Below, one piece after another: positions 9,694 to 20,901 of a DNA stretch of 64,000 nucleotides. The DNA is from Pelobates cultripes. Lineage: Eukaryota > Chordata > Amphibia > Anura > Pelobatidae. A program made the position numbers and the translations under genes. Under the pieces are notes generated by a model. That model had not been told where the DNA came from. It was given only the letters and a program-made list of their open reading frames with translations, and ran no database searches. The stretch's first letter is position 1. The number at the start of each line of letters is the position of its first letter. The stretch covers positions 135,191,672 through 135,255,671 of the forward strand of contig OW240914.1 in NCBI GenBank assembly GCA_933207985.1. The letters run 5' to 3'.

Positions 9694-12666
9694 TCATATA
9701 TAAATATATATATATACATACATAGATATATACATACATAGATATATACATACATTCATATATCTTGTTTAGTTAGTATATTACAGCTGAAGATTATGAT
9801 GGAGTAACATTGTTTTCTGTCAAGTTTTACTTTGGTGGCATACAAATGGTATGTTCTCTGGTAAATACTTCACAATTCTCAAAGGCATTGTGCTGCCTGG
9901 GTCCAAGAACAAAATACTGCCCCACCAAAACTGCACCTCAAGAACATACACATATAGTGCACTCCCACACTCTACAAATAAAATAAATGTTATCTATCCC
10001 TAAAATGATTCTCTTTTCCTTTTCTTCCCTAATTCATTCCCCACTCTGCTGCCACTCCCAGTTCTTATCACTTCAACTGAGAATAGTGCTAGGGGTGTTC
10101 ACCGCCACAATCTATGTGCCCCCTGGGCCAGCGCTGCACAGACTGCCATATCAAAAGAACCAAGCAAATCATGTAACAGCTAATTATTGAAACATAATGA
10201 GGACCATGTTTATGTATGTATATATATGATATCTAGGACAGTGCACCACTCTCCTAAACTAAACAAGACATGGTACACTAATATCAATGAAGGTTTATTC
10301 ACTATTATGAGTGCAGAGACGTATTAGACATGAGGCAAACAAGGCATTTGCCTTGGGCGGCATTTTTCAGGGGGCGGCAAAAAACGCCGCCCCAAATACC
10401 CAGGGCAAATGCCTTGTTAGCCTCGTGGCTAACAGACATACCGGTCGGGCTGGGCGGCGCTGGTGGCTAGCGAGGGAGCACTTCCTCTGAGCGGTCTGCT
10501 CAGCTCCCTCGCGCGCCGCAGAGTGAGGCTGGGAGCCGGAAGATGACGTCATATTCCGGCTCCCAGCCTCACTCTGCGGCGCGCAAGGGAGCTGAGCAGT
10601 CAGCTCAGAGGAAGTGCTTCCTCGCCAGCGCCGCCTGCCCAGCAGCCACCGCTGCCCAGCCCGACCGGCAGCCACTGGACCACCAGGGACAAAGAGAGAA
10701 CCCCCCCCAGCACTCCCAAAGGTAAGGAGGCTGGGGGGAGGAGGGTTTAAATTAAAAAAAAAGTTAATGTGAGTGATTGTGTGTGTGTCTGACTGTGTGT
10801 GTGTTTGTGTCTGACTGTGTGTGTGTGTGTTTGTGTCTGACTTTGTTTGTCTCTGTGTTTGTGTCTGACTGTGTGTGTGTGTGTGTGTGTGTATGTCTGA
10901 CTGTGTGTGTTTGTGTCTGACTGTGTGTGTGTTTGTGTCTGACTGTGTGTGTGTGTGTTTGTGTCTGACGGTGTTTGTGTGTGTGTCTGACTTTGTGTGT
11001 GTGTTTGTGTCTGACTGTGTGTGTGTTTGTGACTGTGTGTGTGTGTGTTTGTGTCTGTGTATGTGTCTGACTGTGTGTGTGTGTGTGTGTATGTGTCTGA
11101 CTGTGTGTGTGTGTGTTTGTATCTGACTGTGTGTGTGTGTCTGACTGTGTGTGTGTCTGTCTGACTGTGTGTGTGTGTGTGTGTATTTAGAAGGTGGGGC
11201 GGGGGGAAGGGTTGGGTGGGGGTGGCGCAGGAGGAGGGGGGTGCCTGAGTTTTGTCCTGCCTAGGGCGGCACAAAACCAGGATACACCACTGTATGAGTG
11301 TAGAATATGTTGTGATGATTGCGAATTTAATGCTGGTAGCAGAGGTAACCTTTCCTGAACATAAAGGGTGAGCATTATCAAGGCAAAACAAGTGCAATTA
11401 TTGGGCATAGTGTTAAAAGGGAGCAATCTCTATAAAATGCCCCAGAGTATGTAGTACTTTGCCCTAGAATAGCACCTGTTTTGCTTTGATATATTTCTCC
11501 CTAAATGTTGTCCTGACAGTGCATGGTTATTCTTGGACAGATACTATTCCTGGTCTTTGAAGGCTGTAAACTGTAAAAAAACAAAAACAAAAAAAAAAAC
11601 CTTATGCTTTCTCTAAGTAATATTGAATCTATGAATAACCAGTGTTTATGAATGAGATACACACTAGTAATTAATCTCAAAAGGCTAGCTGTGGGTCTTG
11701 AGAGGCTCAATACTCATAGTTTATTTTATTCCATTAAATTAATATTTAGTTAAAGAAAAACTGTTAAACACTACCTGCAGCTCACTATTTTACTATTGTT
11801 TGAAACATACCTGGATGCCTGTTCTGTGTCCATTCTTCTCCTGAAGGAGAAGTTGGATGTCACTAAGAAAAGCCTGGCCGATACAGGACCCGGGCTCAGT
11901 TAATGCTCTCAGTCAGTGATCCTTGCTTAGTTCTTTTGAGTTAACTGGATTCTCCTAAAGTGAGATGTCTGAAAGCAGGACTTGCAGCCGCAGGTGCCCT
12001 GTAGAACTTAAATGCCTGGCGGGCTATAGTGATTTCGGTTCTTGAAGTGATCCTTTCTATATTTCTAATATTTACATCAGGAGCTTCCGTTTTTTGTTGA
12101 CCTGGTGCGAATGGACTTTGTGGTTTGTTTATTAGCTGTTATCATATTAGCCTTTGTGTATTAATTAATTGTACATTAGCTCATGAATGTAATAATGCAT
12201 CGTGATCATAATCTATTTAGTGACCGTGTATATTGAATTAGAAATTATTGACAAAGCTGACTGTTCCTTAGCTAAAGATTAATGATTGATTTATTAGTAC
12301 TGACCGTCTCTGTGTGCTTCTGGCTCATATGTAGCCCCATCAGCAGGACTCCAAGAAGGACCACGACCAGGACCACCACAACAAGGACCACGCATAAGAG
12401 CTTCTTGAAGCTGCCCAGACATGGGATGCCTGGCAGTGGCAGTAATTCAGAGTACACCTGGGACATAGAGAGAAAACTGAATAAAGATCTAATGTTTCCA
12501 TTATCTGCTCCCACGACAAAGATCTGCATCTATAGTCTTCTCAGATCATCTTTTGCACTATGTATGCTTCCTACTAAAGACTGCATAGTAAAGTGCATTG
12601 AATAGTTGGACACTTCAGATAACTTACTGGGGGTCGGTCCATTAAGACGGCTTTGCTCTGGTCCAT
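9023..12666 (-). CDS. sftpc: Surfactant protein C precursor, exons 1-4 (last exon not found)
   Basis: SP-C is a tiny type II membrane lipopeptide of lung surfactant, made by alveolar type II cells as a proprotein whose BRICHOS domain chaperones the aggregation-prone poly-Val helix. Four exons join in phase 0 to give 140 residues. They are [13 protein letters not shown] (1-13); a PPVY motif across the exon 1/2 junction (12-15); GIPC (23-26); KK (31-32); a poly-Val/Leu helix (33-53) ending [11 protein letters not shown] (53-63); a linker (65-104) ending VVYDYNK; and the start of BRICHOS with LLIS and GCYIT (105-140). Human SP-C has the same exon boundaries and near-identical [11 protein letters not shown]. 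Frog differences: one juxtamembrane Cys instead of two, and a Cys at 35 inside the helix. The last coding exon with the second BRICHOS cysteine is not recognised. Introns are 170, 2723 and 331 bp. Confidence 0.95.
9462..9581 (-). CDS. sftpc: SFTPC exon 3 (linker and start of BRICHOS)
   Basis: The acceptor gttcccctttcag precedes 40 codons and the donor is AAG|gtaatg. It encodes [18 protein letters not shown], then VATFHLDTG, and ends [11 protein letters not shown]. Human has VLEMS, TATFSIGSTGLVVYDYQQ in the same exon, ending at the same place. The alignment to exon 2 needs no extra residues, which argues against a constitutive exon in between. Confidence 0.95.
9656..9776. repeat. TA and TACATA microsatellite in SFTPC intron 2
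   Basis: A (TA)n run at 9657-9692 passes into tacata/gatata variants up to about 9765. Confidence 0.9.
10441..10665. repeat. Inverted repeat with TGACGTCA tip
   Basis: Arms of about 100 bases (ccggtcgggctgggcggcgc ... gctgggagccgg and the complement ... gcccagcccgaccgg), with a few mismatches. They meet at an 8-base perfect palindrome TGACGTCA at 10544-10551. The same tip sits in the hairpin at 56866-57065. Confidence 0.88.
10770..11190. repeat. (TG)n / TGTGTCTGAC microsatellite array
   Basis: Alternating runs of tgtgtgtg and tttgtgtctgactg with a variable period. Open frames on both strands (His-Thr-Ser-rich or Val-Cys-rich) only reflect this array. Confidence 0.92.
11811..11840 (-). other. 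Candidate 30-nt microexon in SFTPC intron 2
   Basis: On the minus strand, a pyrimidine-rich acceptor (catccaacttctccttcag) is followed by 30 bases free of stops and then the donor CAG|gtatgt. In phase 0 it would add [10 protein letters not shown] between HTET and IFQM. Exons 2 and 3 align to human SP-C without it, so it would be optional or chance. A short intronic match to splice consensus can arise randomly. Confidence 0.3.
12305..12457 (-). CDS. sftpc: SFTPC exon 2 (mature SP-C)
   Basis: The acceptor tctctctatgtcccag precedes 51 codons and the donor is ACG|gtcagt. It encodes [13 protein letters not shown], then a short polar turn with two lysines, a 21-residue Val/Leu helix and [12 protein letters not shown]. 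Val and Tyr complete the PPxY motif begun in exon 1. In mammals PPDY binds Nedd4-family ubiquitin ligases for lysosomal targeting; here the variable residue is Val. The helix has the extreme beta-branched composition that makes SP-C amyloid-prone. Confidence 0.96.
12628..12666 (-). CDS. sftpc: SFTPC exon 1 coding part
   Basis: ATG at 12666-12664, preceded by ccaagcaac. Thirteen codons give [13 protein letters not shown], close to human MDVGSKEVLMESPP. The donor is CCA|gtaagt (12627-12622). This is the cytosolic N-terminal propeptide, which in mammals directs sorting. The intron to exon 2 is only 170 bp. Confidence 0.95.
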
Positions 12667-12719
12667 GTTGCTTGGTCCCTTTGGAGAGTAGAAATGTGTG
12701 GTTCTCTTGGTGAAGATCT

Positions 12720-12733
12720 GATATATATATAGC
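12720..12733 (-). promoter_or_regulatory. SFTPC TATA box
   Basis: Minus strand gctatatatatatcag lies about 60 bases upstream of the start codon. This spacing implies a transcription start near 12700 and a 5' leader of about 35 bases, close to the short leader of mammalian SFTPC. No other long TA run lies nearby. Confidence 0.7.
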
Positions 12734-12736
12734 AAT

Positions 12737-13350
12737 ATCTGGAGCAGGCTAATTACTTTGAAGTGCTCTCCACCTCTACTGCATAGTGTTTGTTCATACT
12801 CAACAATCTTTTAAAGAATGGGATCACTTTTAAACTTTTTAAAGAGGTCTCACTAAAAGTAACCCCTTATATACCAGATGTGCAGAACATCACTCTGCTA
12901 TGGTGCTTGATTGTTTTTTGTTGTTGTTTTTTTTTACTAAATAAAAATTTTTTACACAATGCAGAACTTCTTTCAGTCAGAAAATCCCTACACAATACCT
13001 TTTGGCATCACTTTCCCAGTGTCAAAAACGGCATCATAGTGTCACCAATTCACCTACCTACCTACCTGTATCACCATCTCCCCTGATCCCCCTGTCATCA
13101 TTTGCTCATTTTTTTAATTAAACATCAAAACAACGTAATATACTGAAACATCAACTACTTTTGTTATGCTGCAATACATGCACATAGTTATCTAGTTCAA
13201 CAATCTGGAATATAGGAATATCTAGTGCAAAAAGTAACTTTTTTTGTCTGCAGAAAAATGTTTTTGCGCCTCACTTTCCAAGTAAAGGTATAATTAATGA
13301 TTAAACTGTTTAGCAAATTAACCATATTATAAAAATTATATTGCTAAGCA
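12737..13350. other. SFTPC 5' flank, no further exon seen
   Basis: AT-rich sequence with a T-run at 12915-12935 and no recognisable repeat or exon. It may hold promoter-proximal elements of SFTPC, but I could not identify specific factor sites with confidence. Confidence 0.4.
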
Positions 13351-13985
13351 CCCCCCTCACACACACACACACACACACAAACACACATTGCACCCCTCAT
13401 ATACGCTCAGAGCACCCCTCACACACAGAGCAGCCATCACACACACAGAGTACCCCTCACATACACACAGAGCACCCCTCAAACATGTACAACACCCACA
13501 CACACAACCCCTCACATATATAGAAAGCACCCCTGACACACACACAGCACCTCTCACACACATTGCACCCCGCACACTACACCCCCTACACACACTGCAC
13601 CCGCACACACACAGCACCCCTCACACACACACACACTGAATCCCTGATACACACAGAGCCCCTCTCACACACACACACACACACACACAGCACCTCTCAC
13701 ATACACACAGAGCACCCTTCACACACAGAGCAAATCTCACATACACACAGAGCACTACTCAAACACACAGAGCACCCATCACCCACACTGCACCCCTCAC
13801 ACACACTACACCCCTTACACACACTGCACCCTTACACACACTGCACCCTCACACACACACACAGCACCCCTCACACACACACACAGCACCCCTCACACAC
13901 ATAGCACCCCTCACATACACACACTGCACACCTCACACACACACTACACCCCTCACACACACACAACACCACTCACACACAGGTC
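13351..13985. repeat. CA-rich minisatellite (cacccctcacacacacacag)
   Basis: Variable units of 16-36 bases built on 'agcacccctcacacacacac' and 'ttgcacccc'. His-Thr-Pro-rich frames here are artefacts of the array. It appears to be the internal array of a longer non-autonomous element that continues to about 14690. Confidence 0.9.
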
Positions 13986-14690
13986 CATTTTAACATCATT
14001 ATGGGCCCCCGGGCAAGGCAGCACATTGGGGTCCTGCCTACACAACCACTCACAGGAATACAAATGTAAAAAAACCAATAAATTATATTCACACATACTT
14101 ACATTCATATACATACTGACAAATACACAAACACACATTAATATACAGAAACACGGATATGAAAACACATGGATAGACACAGACTCACATTTTTATATGC
14201 ACACAAAGACTTACTTACACACACTCATAGACACACAAACAGTCACTCTCATACACACACTTCATTTTCAATGTATTTTTTGGAGGGGTTTGGGGGGGGG
14301 AATTTACAGTGAGGTCCATCTAGCCTACCTTTTCTCACCTTGACAGAGAGAGATGGAGAGGAGCCTCATCTGTGGGGTTCAGTGGTTTGCTGTTGGGGAT
14401 GGGATCTCTCTCTGCTAACTGACCAGCTCCCTGCAGGACTGTACTGATGCTGGGTTTGTGGTGACATTATATCCTGGCTATCAGCATCAGTACAGGATGT
14501 GCAGGGGAGAGGGAAACTCAATACAGTGAGATTCTGGCAGCCAGGTAGGACATCTACTGAGCAGGCACATGATATGTGGCAGTCCAACCAGTAAATCTTT
14601 GGAATCTTTGGTGGGTGCCCCCCCTCCCACCCTACCCCCCTGTCTGTCACCTAGGGCAGTCCCAACGGGATGGTTAGAGTGCCACTTGGA
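13986..14690. mobile_element. Probable non-autonomous element body
   Basis: Contains 'ttatgggcccccgggcaagg' and 'tcacctagggcagtcccaac', phrases that mark the GGGCCC/GGGCGGC-type repeat ends seen elsewhere in the window, plus a CA/ACAT-rich stretch (14090-14260). No coding signal. Boundaries are approximate. Confidence 0.4.
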
Positions 14691-15165
14691 CATAGAACTA
14701 GTACAGGCTGATAATGCTGGGTTGTAATGTCATATGTTAATGGACTCAAGATGGAGCAGACAAGAAGGATGTGGAATCCCACCACCTTTTTATTCTCTCA
14801 TCTATTTATTATTTGTAATTATGAAACAATAAAATAGGAAAACAAAAATTGCATGTAAATGATTTCAGACATGAACAAGGGGTGATGAGGGCCCTGCTGA
14901 ATCAAGCTAACAATCTATCAATTCGAGAAAAGAGCAGCATGGCGATTGCTGCGGAAGCATCCTGCATCTCAGTGCTTCTCTATGTCTAGAAGGTTGGCTG
15001 GGAGGTCCGTAGTGGAAGATTAGAAGTGCAGTGAGGGGCTGTTTCCAAAGGTAAGTAAACCTAGCAGGGAGCTGGTCAAGGGGCCGCAGTCAGGCAGGTT
15101 TTGGGGCTCTGGCTGTGATTAGGCCCTCTTGAGCAGGTAGGTAAATCAAAAATATGTCACATACG
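14691..15165. other. No gene seen
   Basis: Mixed sequence without a recognisable exon. The phrase 'ggggctctggctgtgattag' may be repeat-derived. Confidence 0.35.
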
Positions 15166-16450
15166 GCAATGGCGGAACTCATGTAGTGAGGGCCCTGGTG
15201 CAAGAAATATTATTGGGCCCCAATCTAGGACAAGGGTGGCCAAAAGATATATCCTCATCTCTCGTACAATTCCCACAGTGCAATGCCAGCTGGAGAGATA
15301 TAGCTAGAGACTATATAATCATATTTTTGTATAGCGTATATGTGTGCATGTACAGGTGTATTTGTATGTACCGTCGTCAGTTGAATACACTGGTGTACTT
15401 GTTTGCAATGTTTGTGTTTTAATGAAGGGGTGTATTCGTAAGTAGTGTTAGCTTTTAAATGCAGGTGTAATTTTGTGTGTAGTGCTTAAATGAAGAGGTG
15501 TTTGTATATAATTTTGGCATTTTAATACAGTGGTGTGTTTGTAATGTTTGCATTTAAATGCAGAGGTGTGTATGTATATAGTGTTGTTTACATTTGTGTG
15601 TATTATTGTTGTTTGAATGAAGGAGTGTGTTTGTATGTAATGTTTGTGTTTGATTGCAAAGGTGTGTTTGCACATATTGTTGATGTTTGATTTCTGGGAT
15701 GTATGCACATATATACATACATTGCCACATATTTACATATTTATACAGATACACACACACATTGACTCATTGACACACACTCAGACACAAACATCTACAC
15801 ATACACACTGACACACAGATGCACAGATATGAACACACTGACACACACACACATACACTGACACTGCTGATATTGCAGGGGCTCACTCATGCTGTTAAAG
15901 AGCTGTGACACCTGACCGGGCCCCTATTCACCAATACTCATTGAGATCCACCGCATCGCCTATGATTCGAGTGAATGCTGTGGTCTGCTCTGCACTCTCA
16001 ATGGCTCAGCAAGCCACAATTAGCGCTCTGAGAAATAAACTGAGCACCAGAACTGTGAGGGAGCTTTAAAGTGATCTGCACCCAGCATTGGTGTAGACCA
16101 AATGCTCCCCACTGGCCCACCAGGTATCATGGTCTCAGTGTGCTTTCAGGACAAGGTATGTAGGAGAGGGCAAAACAAACATAACTCAGACACTACACAC
16201 AAAAGACTCTCCTACACACAGACAAACAATAATCCCACACACAAAATCCAACCACCAAACACACAAAAACACACACACACAAAAACACACATGGCAGTGG
16301 CACACTCAAACTCTCCCTCATACAGAGCTCTCCTCCACACACAACATTTAGGCACCACACAAACAAGACTCACAGAACAGAGCTCAGGGCCCTAGAAAGG
16401 GACCCCAACCTGTCATCCTGCCTAGCACCCTGGACAACCTTAATCCAGGT
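15166..16450. mobile_element. Probable non-autonomous element with TG and CA arrays
   Basis: Starts with 'gtgagggccctggtgcaaga' and 'attgggccccaatctagg', the style of GGGCCC-type repeat ends. A degenerate TG-rich tandem stretch (15340-15700, units of about 40 bases with 'aatgcaggtgt') and a CA-rich stretch (15740-15870, 16180-16370) follow. It ends near 'ctagcaccctggacaacctt'. No gene. Confidence 0.4.
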
Positions 16451-17409
16451 CTGATCTTAAAAATAGTTGATATCATGCTTGTTTTGATATTTATTTATTT
16501 TAAGAGCCAGCTTCTTGATTTACAGAAGTTAGGATTGAAGTTGGATCATATGCCATATCCTTCTTTTCCACAAAACATTGTGGTACTTTGTATTTAGCCA
16601 CCAGGTTTAGATCAGCTGCTGGAACCATTGCATCATATTCTATCCAGCAGTGAAAGTGTAAAATCTTAACTAAAACTTTTTGGAAAGCATCTATCCCTTG
16701 CACAATGCTCAGGGACCAGAAGTGCTGGGTAAATAATCCAGAAGTGTTTTAAATGCTCCCAAGTATAATGAAAATACTTCTTCAGAAGCTTGAATTATAT
16801 TTACCAATCTGTAGGGTGCTCTCCAGATAGAAACCTGTCCCATTATTCATCATTATTCTTCTCTGTGTCTCGACTGTTACAGCGTTACTGAGGAAACTAA
16901 CAAACAGATTGGGACATTTTAATAACTGAAGTACAGTTTCAAAATGTTTTGACAATTTAACTCATGTGAGTAATGTAACTCATGTGTCTATAAAACATTA
17001 TAAATACCTGGAATGTCTCAGTATGTAGATTAGTTCCAGTGGGAGCCATAAAGTTGCATGAGAGTTAACATACAGATTTAGCTCCCTGGAATGTAATTGA
17101 ATTAGGTTAGGATGATTGCTATAAAATAATAAATTGGATGTACTTTCTTCTAAGACTCTGTGTGCTGATTTGACTTACACAAAGTTCTTTGCTCATTCAC
17201 CCCAGTAGACACTATTGCAGCATTTCCTGGAGTGAATAATGTAGTGAAGGCAAGTGGGAAACTTGCCCTGGCTGTACTTCTATGCTGCAGGGATTTTCCT
17301 GTCCCATGATCCATATGATCCATTGAGCACTCAGGCATATAATGGAGAATCAACCAGCATTTTGGTTTGCCCTTATGGGTGAGATCAGCCTGATGTGCCT
17401 TGGAATAGG
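16451..17409. other. No gene seen
   Basis: Unique-looking AT-rich sequence. Short minus-strand frames at 16500-16703 and 17150-17353 resemble nothing I know and lack exon context. Confidence 0.4.
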
Positions 17410-18380
17410 TTCTCTCTGTAATGGCACAAGTGATGAAAAAATATTTTGAGACCTGAGCGTGGATTTACCAAAGGGCAATCTACTGTAATGCTTACCTGTT
17501 CTTGAGCTCCCTGATCCAGCAGTAGGTCAGATGCTGCACACTGTGCATGTGCATCTATTTGTATAAAGTTGCACCGTTATAACAGCGTGACTATAAGTAA
17601 TGAATCAACCGGCACAAACGAGCAGAAGTACTCGAATTTGGTGTTTGCCGAATTCGGGTCTCTAGGCGCTCCAAGATGATGCCAACCAATAGTGTTAGTG
17701 CCCTGGCTATATAAAGCCAGGCCTTTCTGTGATTGTCCTGTTGTGGTTCTTAATTACACACGAGTGCCCTTAATTGTATTTTGGATTTCTTGTTACCGAC
17801 TTTGGATTGTTTATTCATCTCTCCACTCTCTGTGTTCTCGACCTTTGCTTGTTTATGCTGTTTTCTCCTAGGTTTGACCTCGGCTTTCTCTCTGACTACT
17901 CTTTACATTAAATCCGGCCATTCTAAGGCCCAGTAATACATGGTATATACCTTTTTGGCAGATTAGGATCTGTGAGTGTTGAGTTTGCCTACCTAGCCGT
18001 GAAAGCTACTGACTTTTTCTAAGCTTTTGTCTACTATCATATTCTCTGTTTTTGTTGCAATGCATTAACTTGGCTCTTGCCAAGTTAAAAGTGTAATCCA
18101 GACATGGACCTCGTGCTCCCTGTGCCTAGAGAGGTATCCGCTAGACCTTTGCTGACGACGCACAAAGAAGGACGAAATGATCGACCAGGGTTGCTGTATC
18201 TCGGTTGTGGCCTGCGCTTACGGGTGGAAGTCTGATATGCTTCAGAACATGTTCTCTCTGTAATGGCACAAGTGAACAAAAACTATTTTAAGAGCTGAGT
18301 GGGGATTTAACAAAGGGCTAGCCACTGAGTTTCTCTAAGCTTCTGTTCCGTTCTCAGGGTTCTCATATTCTCTGTTTTTA
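17410..18380 (+). repeat. LTR-like sequence with internally deleted direct duplicate
   Basis: 17410-17485 (ctctctgtaatggcacaagt onward) recurs at 18252-18327. The following 18328-18380 then matches 18013-18060 (ttctaagctt..., tcatattctctgttttt). So 18252-18380 is a second copy lacking about 530 bases. The region includes 'tatataaagccaggcc' (17709) and a long pyrimidine-rich leader, which resembles the promoter and R-U5 part of a frog LTR element. No gag or pol frame is attached. The LTR reading is tentative. Confidence 0.5.
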
Positions 18381-18414
18381 TACAATGGAGAAGTGCAGAC
18401 ATATTGCTCGATAT

Positions 18415-18540
18415 TTTTTATAATTATTATTATTAATAGTATTTTTACTGCATTTTCTACAGCACTTTACAATTACAGAATGGGGATATTGGACAAGAAG
18501 TAATTGACATACGAAATATTAACAGAGACAAGTGGTGAAT
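18415..18540 (-). mobile_element. L2-like LINE 3' tail
   Basis: An ATT-type repeat (attattattattaatagt) followed by 'acagcactttacaattacag' matches the 3' tail at 1205-1345 and, on the other strand, 48880-48990. Only the tail is present. Confidence 0.65.
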
Positions 18541-19985
18541 GATGCAATTCTTCCAGCAGTGCTGTCATGCCATTGAACAATGCATTTAACACTTTAATTT
18601 ACATAGCTTGTTGGGCAAAGCATGTAAATCAAAATAAAAGAAAATATAAAGAATTCAAAAAATATTAGCACAACCAATAGCTAACTTTAGCAGGGTTAGT
18701 CACTAAAGTAAGAATTCAAAGTGAGTTTCAAATTTAAGGCCAGAGTAGCTGAATGGAAAGCATAACTGACTGAGAGAATTTTTCCAGTTTTACTCTTATG
18801 ACCTTAAATTTGAAATTTACTTTGAATTTACCTTAAATTCTCACTTTGGAAGTGGATTTCTCTTTATACTGTGATTTTACTGACCGGTAGATTGTTTCAA
18901 AAGCGTATATGTTTTATGCTACATTATACAATAAAACGTTAAATTGAAAGAAACATGTGAAATCAAATTACTTTTTGAAATGTAGTTGTTAGGCAGATAA
19001 GAACTAAAGAAACTCTGAAAAGCATTACCTCCGTTTTACTATTAGCTAAAGGAGGCTACAGATTTCTTTTCCATTTCACATTATAGGAGAAAAAAATCCC
19101 TTTATCACAGATTGAAACCTACGTGGCAGTCCGCAAGCACTGGTATTGCTCAACCACCCAGATTATTAACTCTTTATGTGCCACTTATAGAGTATGGAAC
19201 ATAGTTTGTCTCCTAAGTTGTCTGCTTTAAGCAGATAATTACTGATCTAAGAACCAGCAATATCCCTATCTATTCTGTTGTTTTTCCTATTAGGATACTG
19301 ACAAGTGTTTACCATACTGGATCTGAGCACCTGGATAGAAGACCAGTAGTTACTTTTTTCAGAAATTATTTAGAGCCATTTCGAAGCTAAAATTTGGAGG
19401 ATATTTGATACATCTATCTTTGTCTGACTTTTACAGACCCAAATTTAAATTGATTTGGGTTGGCACAGGACTGGCCCCAGATTAGAGCCTGTTTGAACTG
19501 ATCCAGATGGGTTTCATTTAGCCTGAATTGGCTCTAGATTTGGACTGAAAAGTTAAAGTGTTGCTCAAATCATTATAACAAAACACTACTGTGGTTATGA
19601 TGTGAGGAGTACACTGGTCTGGCTCCCTAGTAATGGGTCACACCGTTTAGCAATGGTTTCCCCCCTTAACAGGGTCCCCGCCATGCTCCAATGCTCCCTG
19701 CTGGTCCAGCGATGCTGTCCTACTGATTACTCTCTAATAAATGCATTCCGTGTAATAAAAGTTGCACAGAATTGACATAAGCCATCCCGGAACTCTAGTT
19801 CTGGGCTGGCTGATGACAGTCCAATGATGACACTCTCACTGAATTGAAGTGGTCATGGTGTCTTGAGCCATGATTGTCCCTTCCAGTGATAGGAAGTGAG
19901 GTCAGTGGACGAGTTTAGGACTGAGAGGAGAACATGCCCTTAACATTAAAACAGAGGTACTTTTTAGCTTTATTTATTTTTTTCA
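18541..19985. other. No gene seen
   Basis: Mostly AT-rich unique sequence. A short inverted repeat at about 18710-18840 (gaattcaaagtgagtttcaa / actttgaatttaccttaaat) suggests a decayed MITE. No exon is supported. Confidence 0.4.
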
Positions 19986-20815
19986 AGTTGGGGAGGACCA
20001 GGATAGCACTCTCTGTGTCTGCATGTATGACTGCATGTGTATCTGTGAGTGTGTGTGTACTTGTGTATGTCTCTGTGAATGAGTAATTATGTGTGAATAT
20101 GTGTATCTGTGAATATGCCTACATGCATATGAATGTATTTCAGAGTGTATGTGTTTATTTGTGTGTCTTCATGTAGATATCCATAAATGTGCAACCATTT
20201 GTGTCTGTATTTGTGTATATGTGAGTGCGTATCTGTATTTGTGTTTGTTCTTATGTATGTATCCGCATGTATCTATGTGAATTTGTCTCTCTGTGTAACT
20301 GTGAGGGTGTATTAGGTATCTGTGTGTGATTGTATATGTGTATGTGTGAGTGTGTGCATCTCTAAATGAACACTCCCATGACTGATTGCACTCTCTATAT
20401 ATGTATACTTGTGTGGGTTAGTGAGGTCTTCTTATTTATATTAATGAATCTGAATGAAAATGTTACATTTTCAAAAATATGAAAGTGGGTTACTGTGACA
20501 TAAATAACCTAGGTCTATTTTAACTCCCAATTCAACCCTGAGAGTTACTTACATATATCCACACACATCACTTACAGCTAATCATGCACCGCAATACACT
20601 CACAGTTATCCATACATTACACATTGTCACACACATCACTCACAGTGGACCAAACTTATCATTCACAGCTACCCACTTGCAGCCCCACACATCACTAATA
20701 GCTATTCACACATTACAGACAGCCTACATCACACACAGAAAGCCACAACACACCTCACACACAGCTACAATTACAAGCACCCTACACCTACACAAAAAAA
20801 TATTCACATTACATA
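19986..20815. repeat. Degenerate TG array followed by CA array
   Basis: 20020-20360 is TG-rich (tgtgtatctgtgagtgtg types) and 20560-20800 is CA-rich (acacatcactcacagct types). A T2-like middle segment lies between. No gene. Confidence 0.75.
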
Positions 20816-20901
20816 ACTTTAAAAAATAAAATTTTCTGGTGCATACCCTTATAAAATGAACTGTGCAAGCCTATTGGTGCAGTGTATGTAAGGCGTAGTG
20901 T

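Larger units (their letters stand above)
10314..11292. mobile_element. Non-autonomous long-hairpin element with GT array
   Basis: Bounded by 'gaggcaaacaaggcatttgc' and 'ggcggcatttttcaggggg' on the left and by 'cctagggcggcacaaaacca' on the right. The order inside is a GGCGGC-rich end with its own small hairpin (10370-10400), a long hairpin (10441-10665), a spacer, then a TG/TCTGAC array (10770-11190) and a G-rich tail. It lies in SFTPC intron 2 and has no coding capacity. Related GGCGGCA ends occur at 28692 and 46457. The superfamily is not established. Confidence 0.65.

Noticed and set aside
10747..11397. 216-codon His/Thr/Ser frame
   Set aside because: Translation of a TG/CA array inside an intronic repeat.
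13341..13985. CRISPR-like appearance of regularly recurring CA blocks
   Set aside because: Spacing is irregular, the spacers are themselves CA-rich, and the host is a vertebrate. It is a minisatellite.
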